A stretch of 6,134 bases of DNA. Origin: an uncultured Selenomonadales bacterium (GTDB lineage Bacteria; Bacillota; Negativicutes; Selenomonadales; Selenomonadaceae). Below are positions 1-5,048 of the stretch, in pieces. The notes under the pieces were generated by a model. The model saw only the letters and a program-made list of their open reading frames with translations, ran no database searches and was not told the origin of the DNA. Within the stretch, counting starts at the first letter, position 1; the number at the start of each line of letters is the position of its first letter. The stretch spans positions 1 through 6,134 of the forward strand of contig CALGGV010000273.1 of the NCBI GenBank assembly GCA_937915725.1, written 5' to 3'. Position numbers and translations under genes: made by a program.

Positions 1-55
1 CTTCAGTATCGACAAGATTTTTTGCGCAACCTAAGCTGATTATTCCAACTTTCAA
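1..55 (-). CDS. rimO: RimO, ribosomal protein S12 methylthiotransferase (N-terminal fragment, runs off left edge)
   Basis: Reading leftwards from a TTG at 55-53, the 18 visible codons give (M)KVGIISLGCAKNLVDTE. This closely matches the start of RimO, a radical-SAM enzyme that adds a methylthio group to an aspartate of ribosomal protein S12 in the cytoplasm. The Cys in LGCAKN is the first of the three cysteines in the N-terminal UPF0004 domain that bind the auxiliary iron-sulfur cluster. The TTG start is chosen because the conserved KVGIISLGC begins right after it, and GGGAG (66-70) lies 10 bases upstream as SD. The related MiaB usually has a longer N-terminus and a different motif, so RimO is favoured. 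The rest of the gene is outside the window. Confidence 0.87.
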   Translation of the reverse strand, partial: MKVGIISLGCAKNLVDTE

Positions 56-104
56 GATTTTATCGCTCCCAAATTAATAGAAAAAAATTTAAATTACGCA
101 GTGA

Positions 105-134
105 ATTATATACAACTGCCGCCGAAATTGTCAA
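105..134 (-). promoter_or_regulatory. sigma-70-type promoter of rimO
   Basis: On the minus strand a perfect -35 TTGACA (134-129) is followed by an 18-base spacer and a perfect -10 TATAAT (110-105). The predicted transcript would start near position 98, leaving a leader of roughly 43 bases that contains the GGGAG SD of rimO. It is the best consensus promoter in the window, and it suggests rimO is transcribed on its own rather than from the solute-binding protein gene upstream. Confidence 0.8.
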
Positions 135-176
135 CGATTTAAGGGTTGTAATAAATTAAAAAGGGACGTATAAGGC

Positions 177-335
177 ATGGTTAATTTGTTCAATAAAAAT
201 CACAGAATGATTTTGGTAAAATTTATAACGCCCCGCGCCGTCTCAGTTTTTGCCTGTAATTATCTTAAAGAAAGAAAAGCCGACTTGTTAAAATTAAAAA
301 TTTGTAAACACGTTCTAGTAAATTTGCCAGTTTAA
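177..335 (+). CDS. doubtful small ORF, 52 aa, overlapping direct-repeat copy 1
   Basis: An ATG at 177-179 opens a 52-codon frame ending in TAA at 333-335. AAGGG at 161-165 is an 11-base-distant, weak SD. The protein starts MVNLFNKNHRMILVKF, is basic, and has no recognisable domain or signal peptide. The second half of the frame is direct-repeat copy 1. In copy 2 the same frame reads similarly (TPDAVLVFVCNYFKEKK against TPRAVSVFACNYLKERK) but hits a stop soon after and has no start codon. It could be a real small gene with a decayed duplicate, or chance. I do not recognise it. Confidence 0.15.
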   Translation: MVNLFNKNHRMILVKFITPRAVSVFACNYLKERKADLLKLKICKHVLVNLPV

Positions 336-388
336 CGCCCGACGCCGTCTTAGTTTTTGTCTGTAATTATTTTAAAGAAAAAAAGCCG
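226..388. repeat. pair of diverged direct repeats, about 57 bp each, 107 bp apart
   Basis: Copy 1 is 226-282 and copy 2 is 333-388. Both run from TAACGCCC through CGCCGTCT, AGTTTTTG, CTGTAATTAT and TTAAAGAAA to AAGCCG. They differ by about seven substitutions and one or two indels, roughly 85% identity by eye. They sit between the 3' end of the solute-binding protein gene and the rimO promoter. No hairpin terminator is evident in either copy. Apart from these repeats, the rimO promoter and the doubtful small ORF, I see nothing in 135-425. Confidence 0.75.
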
Positions 389-425
389 TATTAGATAAAA
401 AAAATTACAATGAATTCCTTTAATT

Positions 426-1445
426 CTATTTAAAGCGAACAGTCTTAACCCATTTATCTAAAAATTCGTGGCGTTGTTGCTCGGTAAATTTTGGCGCGTT
501 ATCAAAGAGTACTAAATTTTTTCCGGCGAAAGTTTTATACGCCAAAGATTGAGGATTAGTTGACAAAAAGTAAAAGCCGTTTTTCTGCAGGGAAATTTGG
601 GCGTCATCACTTAAAAGCCAATCTGCAAATTTAGCCGCCGCTGGATTTCTTTTCTTGTCAGTTGTAACAATTCCAATTCCGGTAATTATGCAAGCCGTGC
701 CGTCTTCAGGGTAAATTATTTTCAGCGGGTAATGATTTTGCATATAGCGCAGAGTTTCACTTTCAACCGCAATAGAAATATCAGCCTCGCCCATTCCGGC
801 TTGTCTTACGGGATTTGATAAATATTTTGCGTACTGGACAACTTTTGGATGAATCCCGCCTAAAATTTCGTAAGTTTTAGCGTCGCCAAAATTTCCTATC
901 ATTTGGAACATTAAATTTGACGAGGCATCCGCTGCCAAAAAATCTGTAATTCCTATTCTTACATTTTTAGCCGCCGCCAATTCTTCCCACGTTGAAGGGA
1001 TAGCGTGAATTTTGCGAAGATAATCCTTGTTAATACAAAAAATTATTGGGTCGTACCAAACGCCTATCCAGCGGTCGTACATATCCTTAAAATTATTTTT
1101 TACGGCGTCATTTGTTTCTGAAATGTAAGGCGTCAACAAGTCTAAATCTGCCGCCGTGCTTAAAATTTGGCTGTCCGTTAAAATTAAATCTGCCGGTTTA
1201 TTTCTCAAATTTTGAATTAATTCGTTAGGTACAAGCGGCACAAAATTTACGCGCACGCGATTTTCTTTTTCGTAAGTTTCAGAAAGAATAGTTACAGTTT
1301 CCGGCGGTAAAGTTGTATAAGCCAAAAGTTCTTGTACCGGAACGGCAGAATTTTTTTTATCTGCGTCAACCGGAAAAGCCGCGCCTGCAACCGCCGCCAA
1401 TATCAGCATAAATCCCGTTAAAAGTAAAATCGTGTACCGCCGCAT
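426..1445 (-). CDS. periplasmic ABC-transporter solute-binding protein (family 1, iron(III)/FbpA-AfuA-like)
   Basis: This 339-residue protein starts with a Sec signal peptide: basic MRR, a hydrophobic core at residues 5-20, and a probable cleavage near AVAGAA (19-23). There is no lipobox Cys, so it should be a free periplasmic protein. The mature part fits a two-lobed periplasmic binding protein: ELLAYTTLPPETV (39-51) opens lobe 1, WIGVWYDPIIFCINKDYL (126-143) and PSTWEEL (150-156) form the hinge region, and the FADWLLSDDAQ-type helix lies at 273-283. This pattern is typical of Fe(III), 2-aminoethylphosphonate or thiamine binders, so the ligand is uncertain. Start choice: the ATG at 1445 has GAGGG (1453-1457) 7 bases upstream, whereas the in-frame ATG at 1478 lacks a good SD and would put 11 polar residues before the signal peptide. 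No permease or ATPase gene is visible nearby. The 5' end lies in a tandem repeat. Confidence 0.85.
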   Translation of the reverse strand: MRRYTILLLTGFMLILAAVAGAAFPVDADKKNSAVPVQELLAYTTLPPETVTILSETYEKENRVRVNFVPLVPNELIQNLRNKPADLILTDSQILSTAADLDLLTPYISETNDAVKNNFKDMYDRWIGVWYDPIIFCINKDYLRKIHAIPSTWEELAAAKNVRIGITDFLAADASSNLMFQMIGNFGDAKTYEILGGIHPKVVQYAKYLSNPVRQAGMGEADISIAVESETLRYMQNHYPLKIIYPEDGTACIITGIGIVTTDKKRNPAAAKFADWLLSDDAQISLQKNGFYFLSTNPQSLAYKTFAGKNLVLFDNAPKFTEQQRHEFLDKWVKTVRFK

Positions 1446-1745
1446 TGTTTTTCCCTCACTAAAATTTTTAAAATTCATTGTAATAAAAATCCGGTTTATG
1501 AATTAAATCTGCCGACTTAAATTTTCAATATCAAATTTCAAAAGTAAAATCGTGCAACGCCGAAAATTTTTTTCTCCACTAAGATTTTTAAAATTTATTT
1601 GTAATAAAAATCCGTCTTATGAATTAAATCTGCCAACTTAAATCTTCAATATCAACTGTCAAAAGTAAAATCGCGCAACGCCGAAAATTTTTTTCTCCAC
1701 TAAGATTTTTGAAATTTATTATAGTAAAAATCCTGTTTTATGACA
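1420..1745. repeat. three tandem units of about 120 bp spanning the solute-binding protein start and its upstream spacer
   Basis: Units begin with AAAAGTAAAATCG at 1420, 1540 and 1661, giving periods of 120 and 121 bp. Unit 3 loses similarity after about 1745. Unit 1 contains, on the minus strand, the SD, the ATG and the first nine codons of the solute-binding protein gene. Units 2 and 3 keep the corresponding RRxTILLL-coding stretch and a GTGGAG in place of the SD, but the ATG has become TTT. Units 2 and 3 resemble each other more than unit 1. The repeats occupy most of the 398-bp divergent spacer (1446-1843). I could not place a convincing promoter for either flanking gene there. Confidence 0.88.
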
Positions 1746-1806
1746 AGAAATTTTATTTTTTAACGTGGGCAGGATTATTTCAGAAATTGCAGAATAGCAT
1801 AAGCAT

Positions 1807-1821
1807 AAAAAACTGAAAATT
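1807..1821 (+). promoter_or_regulatory. weak candidate CodY box upstream of the GH32 gene
   Basis: AAAAAACTGAAAATT matches the CodY consensus AATTTTCWGAAAATT at 11 of 15 positions. The right nine bases (CTGAAAATT) are perfect and the left arm is poor. It lies 10 bases before the GH32 SD, where a bound repressor could block transcription. In DNA this AT-rich such matches also arise by chance, so only the presence of codY downstream makes it worth recording. Confidence 0.25.
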
Positions 1822-1843
1822 TAGTTTGTTTGGAGGTAATTTT

Positions 1844-3406
1844 ATGGCAGCAAAAAAAACCGGCGAAAATTTGGAAGAAATCAAAAAGAGATTCAACAAA
1901 GCCGAAGTTGACGCAAAAGTCCGCGCAACAATCCCTTTTACTACCCGTTGGCACAACCTTTTTCACGTTGACGCGCCGTTTTCATTAATCAGCGATCCCA
2001 ACGGCTTGTGCAAATGTGGCGATACTTACCACATTTTCTGCCAATGGAATCCTGTACCGCAGAATCAAAATTGGCATAAAAATAAAAGCTGGATGCATAC
2101 CACTACAAAAGATTTTGTAAATTATACAATGCCTGAACTTTCACTTTGGCCCGGCGATGAATACGACAAAGACGGTTGCCACAGCGGCTGCGGTTTCGTT
2201 GAAGATGGCAAAGTTCGTGTTTTCTACACCGCCAACTGCCGCGATGAAAATTATCAGCGTACCGTTGCACAACGTTTCGGCACTTTGCAGGAAAACGGCG
2301 AAGTTGTAAAAGAAGAAATTCAACTTCACGGCAACCCCGAAGGTTATACCGCACACTTCAGAGATCCAAATTTCTTTTATCGTAATGGTGTACGCTATTT
2401 CGCAATGGCGGCGCAAAGAATGAGCGATTATCCTGCAAAAAGTTCCCGCCCGACTAACGGTTGCGTTTTAATTTACAAAGAAAAATCTGAAGGCGGCTGG
2501 GACTTTTTGGGCGAAGTCAAAACTGATTATTACGATTTCGGCTATATGTGGGAATGCCCCAACTTGTTACAATTCAGCGATATGGACGTTTTGATTGTTT
2601 GCCCGCAAGGCGTACATCATCAAGAATTGAAATACGAAAATCACTGCTTAGCCGGCTATTTCATTGGTCATTTCAGCGTTGATTCTTTGGATATGATTCA
2701 CGGCAAATTCCATGAACTCGACAAAGGCTTTGATTTCTATTCGCCGCAAGTTATTGCAAATGATTCACGTCATATTTTAGTTGGCTGGATTGGTATGCCC
2801 GACCTCACAGATACGGTTGAATCTGCAAAAGACGGCTGGCTTTATACTTTAACAATGCCGCGTGAACTTATTCTTCATGAAGGTAAATTGCGTTATCGTC
2901 CTGTCGAAGAAATGAAGGCTCTGCGCAAAAATTATCAATCAATCGATATTTTCAACACTACTCAAACTTCAGCTAATCTTCCCAAAGGCAGTGAATCTGA
3001 TTTAACCATAAAATTCGGCGCGGCTAGAAATGTTCAAATTGCTGTAAAATGGGGCGAAGAAAAACTTTTAATGGCTTATGACCGCGACAACCAAATTTTT
3101 ACCCTTGACAGAAACAATATGAAACTCGGCGGCAAAGGTATTCGTCCTTTTAATGACGGCAAAAACACCGACGTTAATATAGGTTTCCGCAAATTTAAAC
3201 TTTTTGCTAACCTCGATTTGCAATTCAGATTGTTTGTTGACAATTCCGCTATTGAACTTTTCCTGCAAAACGGCGAAGAGGCTTGCAGTATGCTGATTTA
3301 TCCCGAAAACCCTGATATTAAACCTGTCCTTGAAATTACCGGCGATAAAAATATTGAAAATATTTCCGGCAAAATTTATGAACTCGGCGCAATTACCTAC
3401 AAATAA
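1844..3406 (+). CDS. GH32 sucrose-6-phosphate hydrolase / beta-fructofuranosidase
   Basis: This 520-residue protein is a glycoside hydrolase family 32 enzyme that cleaves fructose from sucrose, sucrose-6-phosphate or short fructans. With no signal peptide it should act in the cytoplasm on imported sugar. The N-terminal five-bladed propeller carries the family motifs: LISDPNGL with the nucleophile Asp51, YHIFCQWNP (62-70), HSGCGF (113-118) for the usual FSGS, FRDP (172-175) with the transition-state-stabilising Asp174, and WECPNLL (236-242) with the acid/base Glu237. The C-terminal beta-sandwich shows FRLFVDNSAIELFLQNGE (461-478). Length fits ScrB/SacA. Start: the ATG at 1844 has a strong GGAGG (1832-1836) 7 bases upstream; a TTG six codons earlier lies before that SD and is rejected. 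Oddities are Ser50 in place of the usual Asn in NDPNG and several unusual cysteines. No sugar transporter or ScrR-type regulator is adjacent. ScrB is likely, but the exact substrate is not settled by sequence. Confidence 0.9.
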   Translation: MAAKKTGENLEEIKKRFNKAEVDAKVRATIPFTTRWHNLFHVDAPFSLISDPNGLCKCGDTYHIFCQWNPVPQNQNWHKNKSWMHTTTKDFVNYTMPELSLWPGDEYDKDGCHSGCGFVEDGKVRVFYTANCRDENYQRTVAQRFGTLQENGEVVKEEIQLHGNPEGYTAHFRDPNFFYRNGVRYFAMAAQRMSDYPAKSSRPTNGCVLIYKEKSEGGWDFLGEVKTDYYDFGYMWECPNLLQFSDMDVLIVCPQGVHHQELKYENHCLAGYFIGHFSVDSLDMIHGKFHELDKGFDFYSPQVIANDSRHILVGWIGMPDLTDTVESAKDGWLYTLTMPRELILHEGKLRYRPVEEMKALRKNYQSIDIFNTTQTSANLPKGSESDLTIKFGAARNVQIAVKWGEEKLLMAYDRDNQIFTLDRNNMKLGGKGIRPFNDGKNTDVNIGFRKFKLFANLDLQFRLFVDNSAIELFLQNGEEACSMLIYPENPDIKPVLEITGDKNIENISGKIYELGAITYK

Positions 3407-3460
3407 GAGGTTATGAACAGCTAAAGAAAAGTTATAAATATTATAAAAAGGTGGTGTTTT

Positions 3461-3610
3461 TTGGAAAGAATAGCGAAAAATCCTTATGAAGAAATAAGGC
3501 GGCGTGCGAATCGGTCCATAATAGCGTCGCACTGTCTACAAGGAAGTAGCTTGAACGGGGACGGCGTCGTAAGAGAGTTGACACAAACAAGAGCGAAAAC
3601 CAAGCAATAA
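3461..3610 (+). CDS. possible small protein, 49 aa, unrecognised
   Basis: A TTG at 3461 follows AAGGTGGTG (3448-3456), which is close to the SD consensus, and opens a 50-codon frame ending in TAA at 3608-3610. The product is basic, starts MERIAKNPYEEIRRRANR, and has no domain I recognise. The frame overlaps several inverted repeats, so the DNA may work as structured RNA instead. A stretch reading NGDGVVRE faintly recalls the tails of TnpB proteins. The same frame stays open downstream except for this stop and one at 3776-3778. I cannot decide between a small gene, a decayed larger gene and non-coding DNA. Confidence 0.25.
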   Translation: MERIAKNPYEEIRRRANRSIIASHCLQGSSLNGDGVVRELTQTRAKTKQ

Positions 3611-3621
3611 CGGTTTGTGTC
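3482..3621 (+). other. cluster of inverted repeats, possible structured RNA
   Basis: Within 140 bp there are four consecutive stems: CCTTAT/ATAAGG (3482-3487 with 3494-3499), GTGCGA/TCGCAC (3504-3509 with 3527-3532), CTAC/GTAG (3536-3539 with 3546-3549), and GACACAAAC/GTTTGTGTC (3580-3588 with 3613-3621). The segment looks more GC-rich than the neighbouring spacers. No known RNA class (tmRNA, RNase P, SRP, 6S, riboswitch) fits by its signature motifs. It may belong with the omegaRNA-like sequence that follows. Confidence 0.35.
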
Positions 3622-3780
3622 CAGAAAGACTTTTTTTGCTAAATATTATGAAAGGACAAATGTTACTGGTATTGCAAATGCAATATGTACCCGTACGTTA
3701 GCGGGAAATTTAAGCCTGTGGAGCGTCATACAAACGCGATTAGTTACGGCGAAAGCGGACGCGTTGAAACAGGAATGAAA
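3611..3780 (+). mobile_element. putative remnant of an IS200/IS605-type tnpB 3' end with omegaRNA-like sequence
   Basis: In many TnpB genes the 3' end doubles as the omegaRNA, and its conserved bases give tails of two kinds depending on frame: ACGE...KQE or KPVE...EAG/ETG. Here one frame reads NAICTRTLAGNLSLW and ends ALKQE at a TGA (3776-3778). Another reads KFKPVERHTNA and ends in VETGMKHK. The underlying bases are GCCTGTGGAG (3714-3723) and TTGAAACAGGAA (3764-3775). An inverted repeat TATTGCA/TGCAATA (3670-3685) and CGTACG (3692-3697) lie just before. No zinc-finger or RuvC part of TnpB is present upstream, so at most a right-end relic or an orphan guide-RNA-like locus survives. This rests on recalled family tails, not on an alignment. 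Confidence 0.35.
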
Positions 3781-3829
3781 CATAAAGGTTTATATAACTT
3801 TTTATAAGTTTTCAGTAACGGCGTTTACT

Positions 3830-4024
3830 GTGGAAGTAAAAATTTTTAATCTGGATTTAAGCGGCGTTGTTAGCCAAACTTTAAGAAAATTGGAAAATGA
3901 TATAAATACTTTTTTGACAACAAGAGATTTGGTTTCTTTGGAACAATCAGTTTTACCGGCAAGCGAAAATATTAAACCGCGCCTTCTGGTTACCATTGTT
4001 GCTAAAAGAAAATCTGAAAATTAA
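3830..4024 (+). CDS. small Cse60-like protein, 64 aa
   Basis: The product starts MEVKIFNLDLSGVV and contains LENDINTFL (residues 21-29), then an EQSVLP strand and a closing RLLVTIVAKRK. This order (short VKxF strand, Leu/Asn helix ending in INxFL, then strands) resembles the small Firmicutes proteins named after sporulation protein Cse60, whose function is unknown. No signal peptide or membrane segment is visible. The GTG at 3830 is the only plausible start between the in-frame TGA at 3776 and the body of the protein, but it has no SD. A CAGTAA/TTACTG hairpin (3813-3830) ends on its first base. Translation may therefore be leaderless, coupled or weak. A strong terminator 16 bases after the stop supports it as a real transcription-unit end. 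Confidence 0.6.
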   Translation: MEVKIFNLDLSGVVSQTLRKLENDINTFLTTRDLVSLEQSVLPASENIKPRLLVTIVAKRKSEN

Positions 4025-4040
4025 TCTAAAAAAATTTTTA

Positions 4041-4065
4041 CCCGTCGAAAGGCGGGCTTTTTTAT
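4041..4065 (+). terminator. intrinsic terminator after the Cse60-like gene
   Basis: CCCGTC and GGCGGG form a 6-bp stem (one G-T pair) closed by a GAAA tetraloop and followed by CTTTTTTATT. It separates the Cse60-like transcript from codY, so codY depends on its own promoter. Confidence 0.88.
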
Positions 4066-4081
4066 TGAAAAATTTAAAATA

Positions 4082-4096
4082 AAAATTCAGAAAATA
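4082..4096 (+). promoter_or_regulatory. CodY box upstream of codY (autoregulation)
   Basis: AAAATTCAGAAAATA matches the CodY consensus AATTTTCWGAAAATT at 12 of 15 positions, including TTCAGAAAAT without a break. It ends one base before the codY -35 element (4098), so bound CodY would interfere with RNA polymerase. codY is autoregulated in several Firmicutes, and that is the simplest reading here. Confidence 0.6.
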
Positions 4097-4097
4097 C

Positions 4098-4126
4098 TTT
4101 CATTTAATAAAAAGTTGTGATACTAT
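4098..4126 (+). promoter_or_regulatory. codY promoter
   Basis: TTTCAT (4098-4103), a 17-base spacer and TACTAT (4121-4126) form a moderate sigma-70 promoter. The choice is supported by near-identity (25 of 29 bases) with the promoter in front of the flagellin gene. A TATAAA at 4124-4129 is an alternative -10 but has no suitable -35. Confidence 0.7.
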
Positions 4127-4172
4127 AAACACGCTACAAAAACACGAAAATTTTTAGAAAGGAAGTTTTTGA

Positions 4173-4949
4173 ATGGCGACATTGTTAGAAAAGGCACGAA
4201 AAATTAACAAATTGTTGCAACGCTCTGAAAATGTGGAATACGACGGAATTTCAAAAGTGCTTAGTAACATTCTTGATGCAAATGTTTACATTATGGACAA
4301 AAAGGGCGATATTTGCGGCTATGCATTCACAGACAATTTTGAATGTGAACTTATGATTGATAAAGTCATTCGCAAGGGAAAATTTCCAAAACAGTATGTG
4401 CGTTGGCTGAATCACTTGGAAGAAACACAAGCAAATATGCGCACAAAAAGCGGAATGTGTGCTTACGAAGAAAGAAAACCTTGCAATTTCGACGGCAAAA
4501 ATACAACCGTTGTTCCAATTTACGGTGTCGGACGCAGAATTGGTACTTTGATAATTGCCCGTTACGACGATGATTTTACTGATGACGATTTACTTTTGGC
4601 AGAATACGGCGCAACCGTTGTAGGTATGGAATTACTGCGCGACCATACAGAAAAAATTGAAATTGAGGCGCGCAAAAAAGCAAATGTACAAATTGCACTT
4701 GCAACATTGAGTTATTCTGAAACAGAGGCGGCGATAAATATTTTGGGCGAACTTGACGGCAACGAAGGACTTTTAGTGGCGTCAAAAATCGCAGACCGCG
4801 TAGGAATTACCCGCTCAGTTATCGTCAACGCTTTAAGAAAATTTGAATCTGCCGGCGTCATTGAGTCAAAATCTCTCGGTATGAAAGGCACTTACATAAA
4901 AATTTTGAATGAATACTTAATGGAAGAAGTTCAAAAACTTCGTCGCTAA
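4173..4949 (+). CDS. codY: CodY, GTP- and branched-chain-amino-acid-sensing global repressor
   Basis: This 258-residue protein is a complete CodY (family length about 259). It opens with MATLLEKARKINKLLQ, the typical N-terminus. A GAF ligand-binding domain covers about residues 1-155, where isoleucine or valine binds. A linker helix leads to the winged helix-turn-helix, with ASKIADRVGITRSVIVNALR at 203-222 followed by the signature LGMKGTYIK (235-243). CodY represses catabolic, transport and often motility genes while GTP and branched-chain amino acids are plentiful. The ATG at 4173 has AAAGGAAG (4158-4165) at good spacing. The gene has its own promoter with an adjacent CodY box. No terminator is seen before the flagellin promoter, which starts 12 bases after the stop, so read-through is possible. 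In Bacillus codY also sits next to flagellar genes. Confidence 0.97.
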   Translation: MATLLEKARKINKLLQRSENVEYDGISKVLSNILDANVYIMDKKGDICGYAFTDNFECELMIDKVIRKGKFPKQYVRWLNHLEETQANMRTKSGMCAYEERKPCNFDGKNTTVVPIYGVGRRIGTLIIARYDDDFTDDDLLLAEYGATVVGMELLRDHTEKIEIEARKKANVQIALATLSYSETEAAINILGELDGNEGLLVASKIADRVGITRSVIVNALRKFESAGVIESKSLGMKGTYIKILNEYLMEEVQKLRR

Positions 4950-4960
4950 AAAAATTTTTC

Positions 4961-4989
4961 TTGCATTTAATAAAAAGTTTTGTTACAAT
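4961..4989 (+). promoter_or_regulatory. flagellin promoter (sigma-70 type)
   Basis: TTGCAT (4961-4966), a 17-base spacer and TACAAT (4984-4989) form a good housekeeping promoter, leaving a leader of roughly 50 bases before the ATG at 5049. The block repeats the codY promoter almost exactly, including 16 identical bases (CATTTAATAAAAAGTT). No sigma-28 flagellar promoter (TAAA, then about 15 bases, then GCCGATAA) is visible, although flagellin genes usually have one. Confidence 0.75.
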
Positions 4990-5048
4990 CTTTTCAAATA
5001 AATTCTTGAGAGGATTTTTTCTGGAAGATTCAAAGGAAGGTGAGAATT

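Noticed and set aside
400..425. Intrinsic terminator after the solute-binding protein gene (minus strand)
   Set aside because: There is a T-run after an AATTA/TAATT inverted repeat, but the stem is five A-T pairs with a long loop, too weak to call.
1420..1745. CRISPR-like array
   Set aside because: The units are about 120 bp, contiguous and diverging along their length, with no short constant repeat alternating with unique spacers and no cas genes.
2103..2416. Two overlapping minus-strand frames inside the GH32 gene
   Set aside because: Both are antisense to the catalytic propeller region and encode cysteine- and arginine-rich low-complexity sequence with no support.
3068..3532. Minus-strand open frame of 154 codons overlapping the end of the GH32 gene
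   Set aside because: It lies antisense to the GH32 C-terminal domain, has no SD or recognisable motif, and reflects third-position bias of the real gene.
3461..3780. tmRNA, RNase P RNA or another housekeeping RNA
   Set aside because: No tRNA-like ends, tag ORF or RNase P core motifs are present.
3802..3996. Minus-strand 64-codon frame opposite the Cse60-like gene
   Set aside because: The plus-strand frame gives a family-like protein and is followed by a matching plus-strand terminator; the antisense frame has neither.
4576..4785. Minus-strand 69-codon frame inside codY
   Set aside because: Fully antisense to the conserved CodY protein with no independent signals.
4989..5003. CodY box at the flagellin transcription start
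   Set aside because: Only 10 of 15 positions match and the core G is missing; this level is expected by chance in AT-rich DNA.
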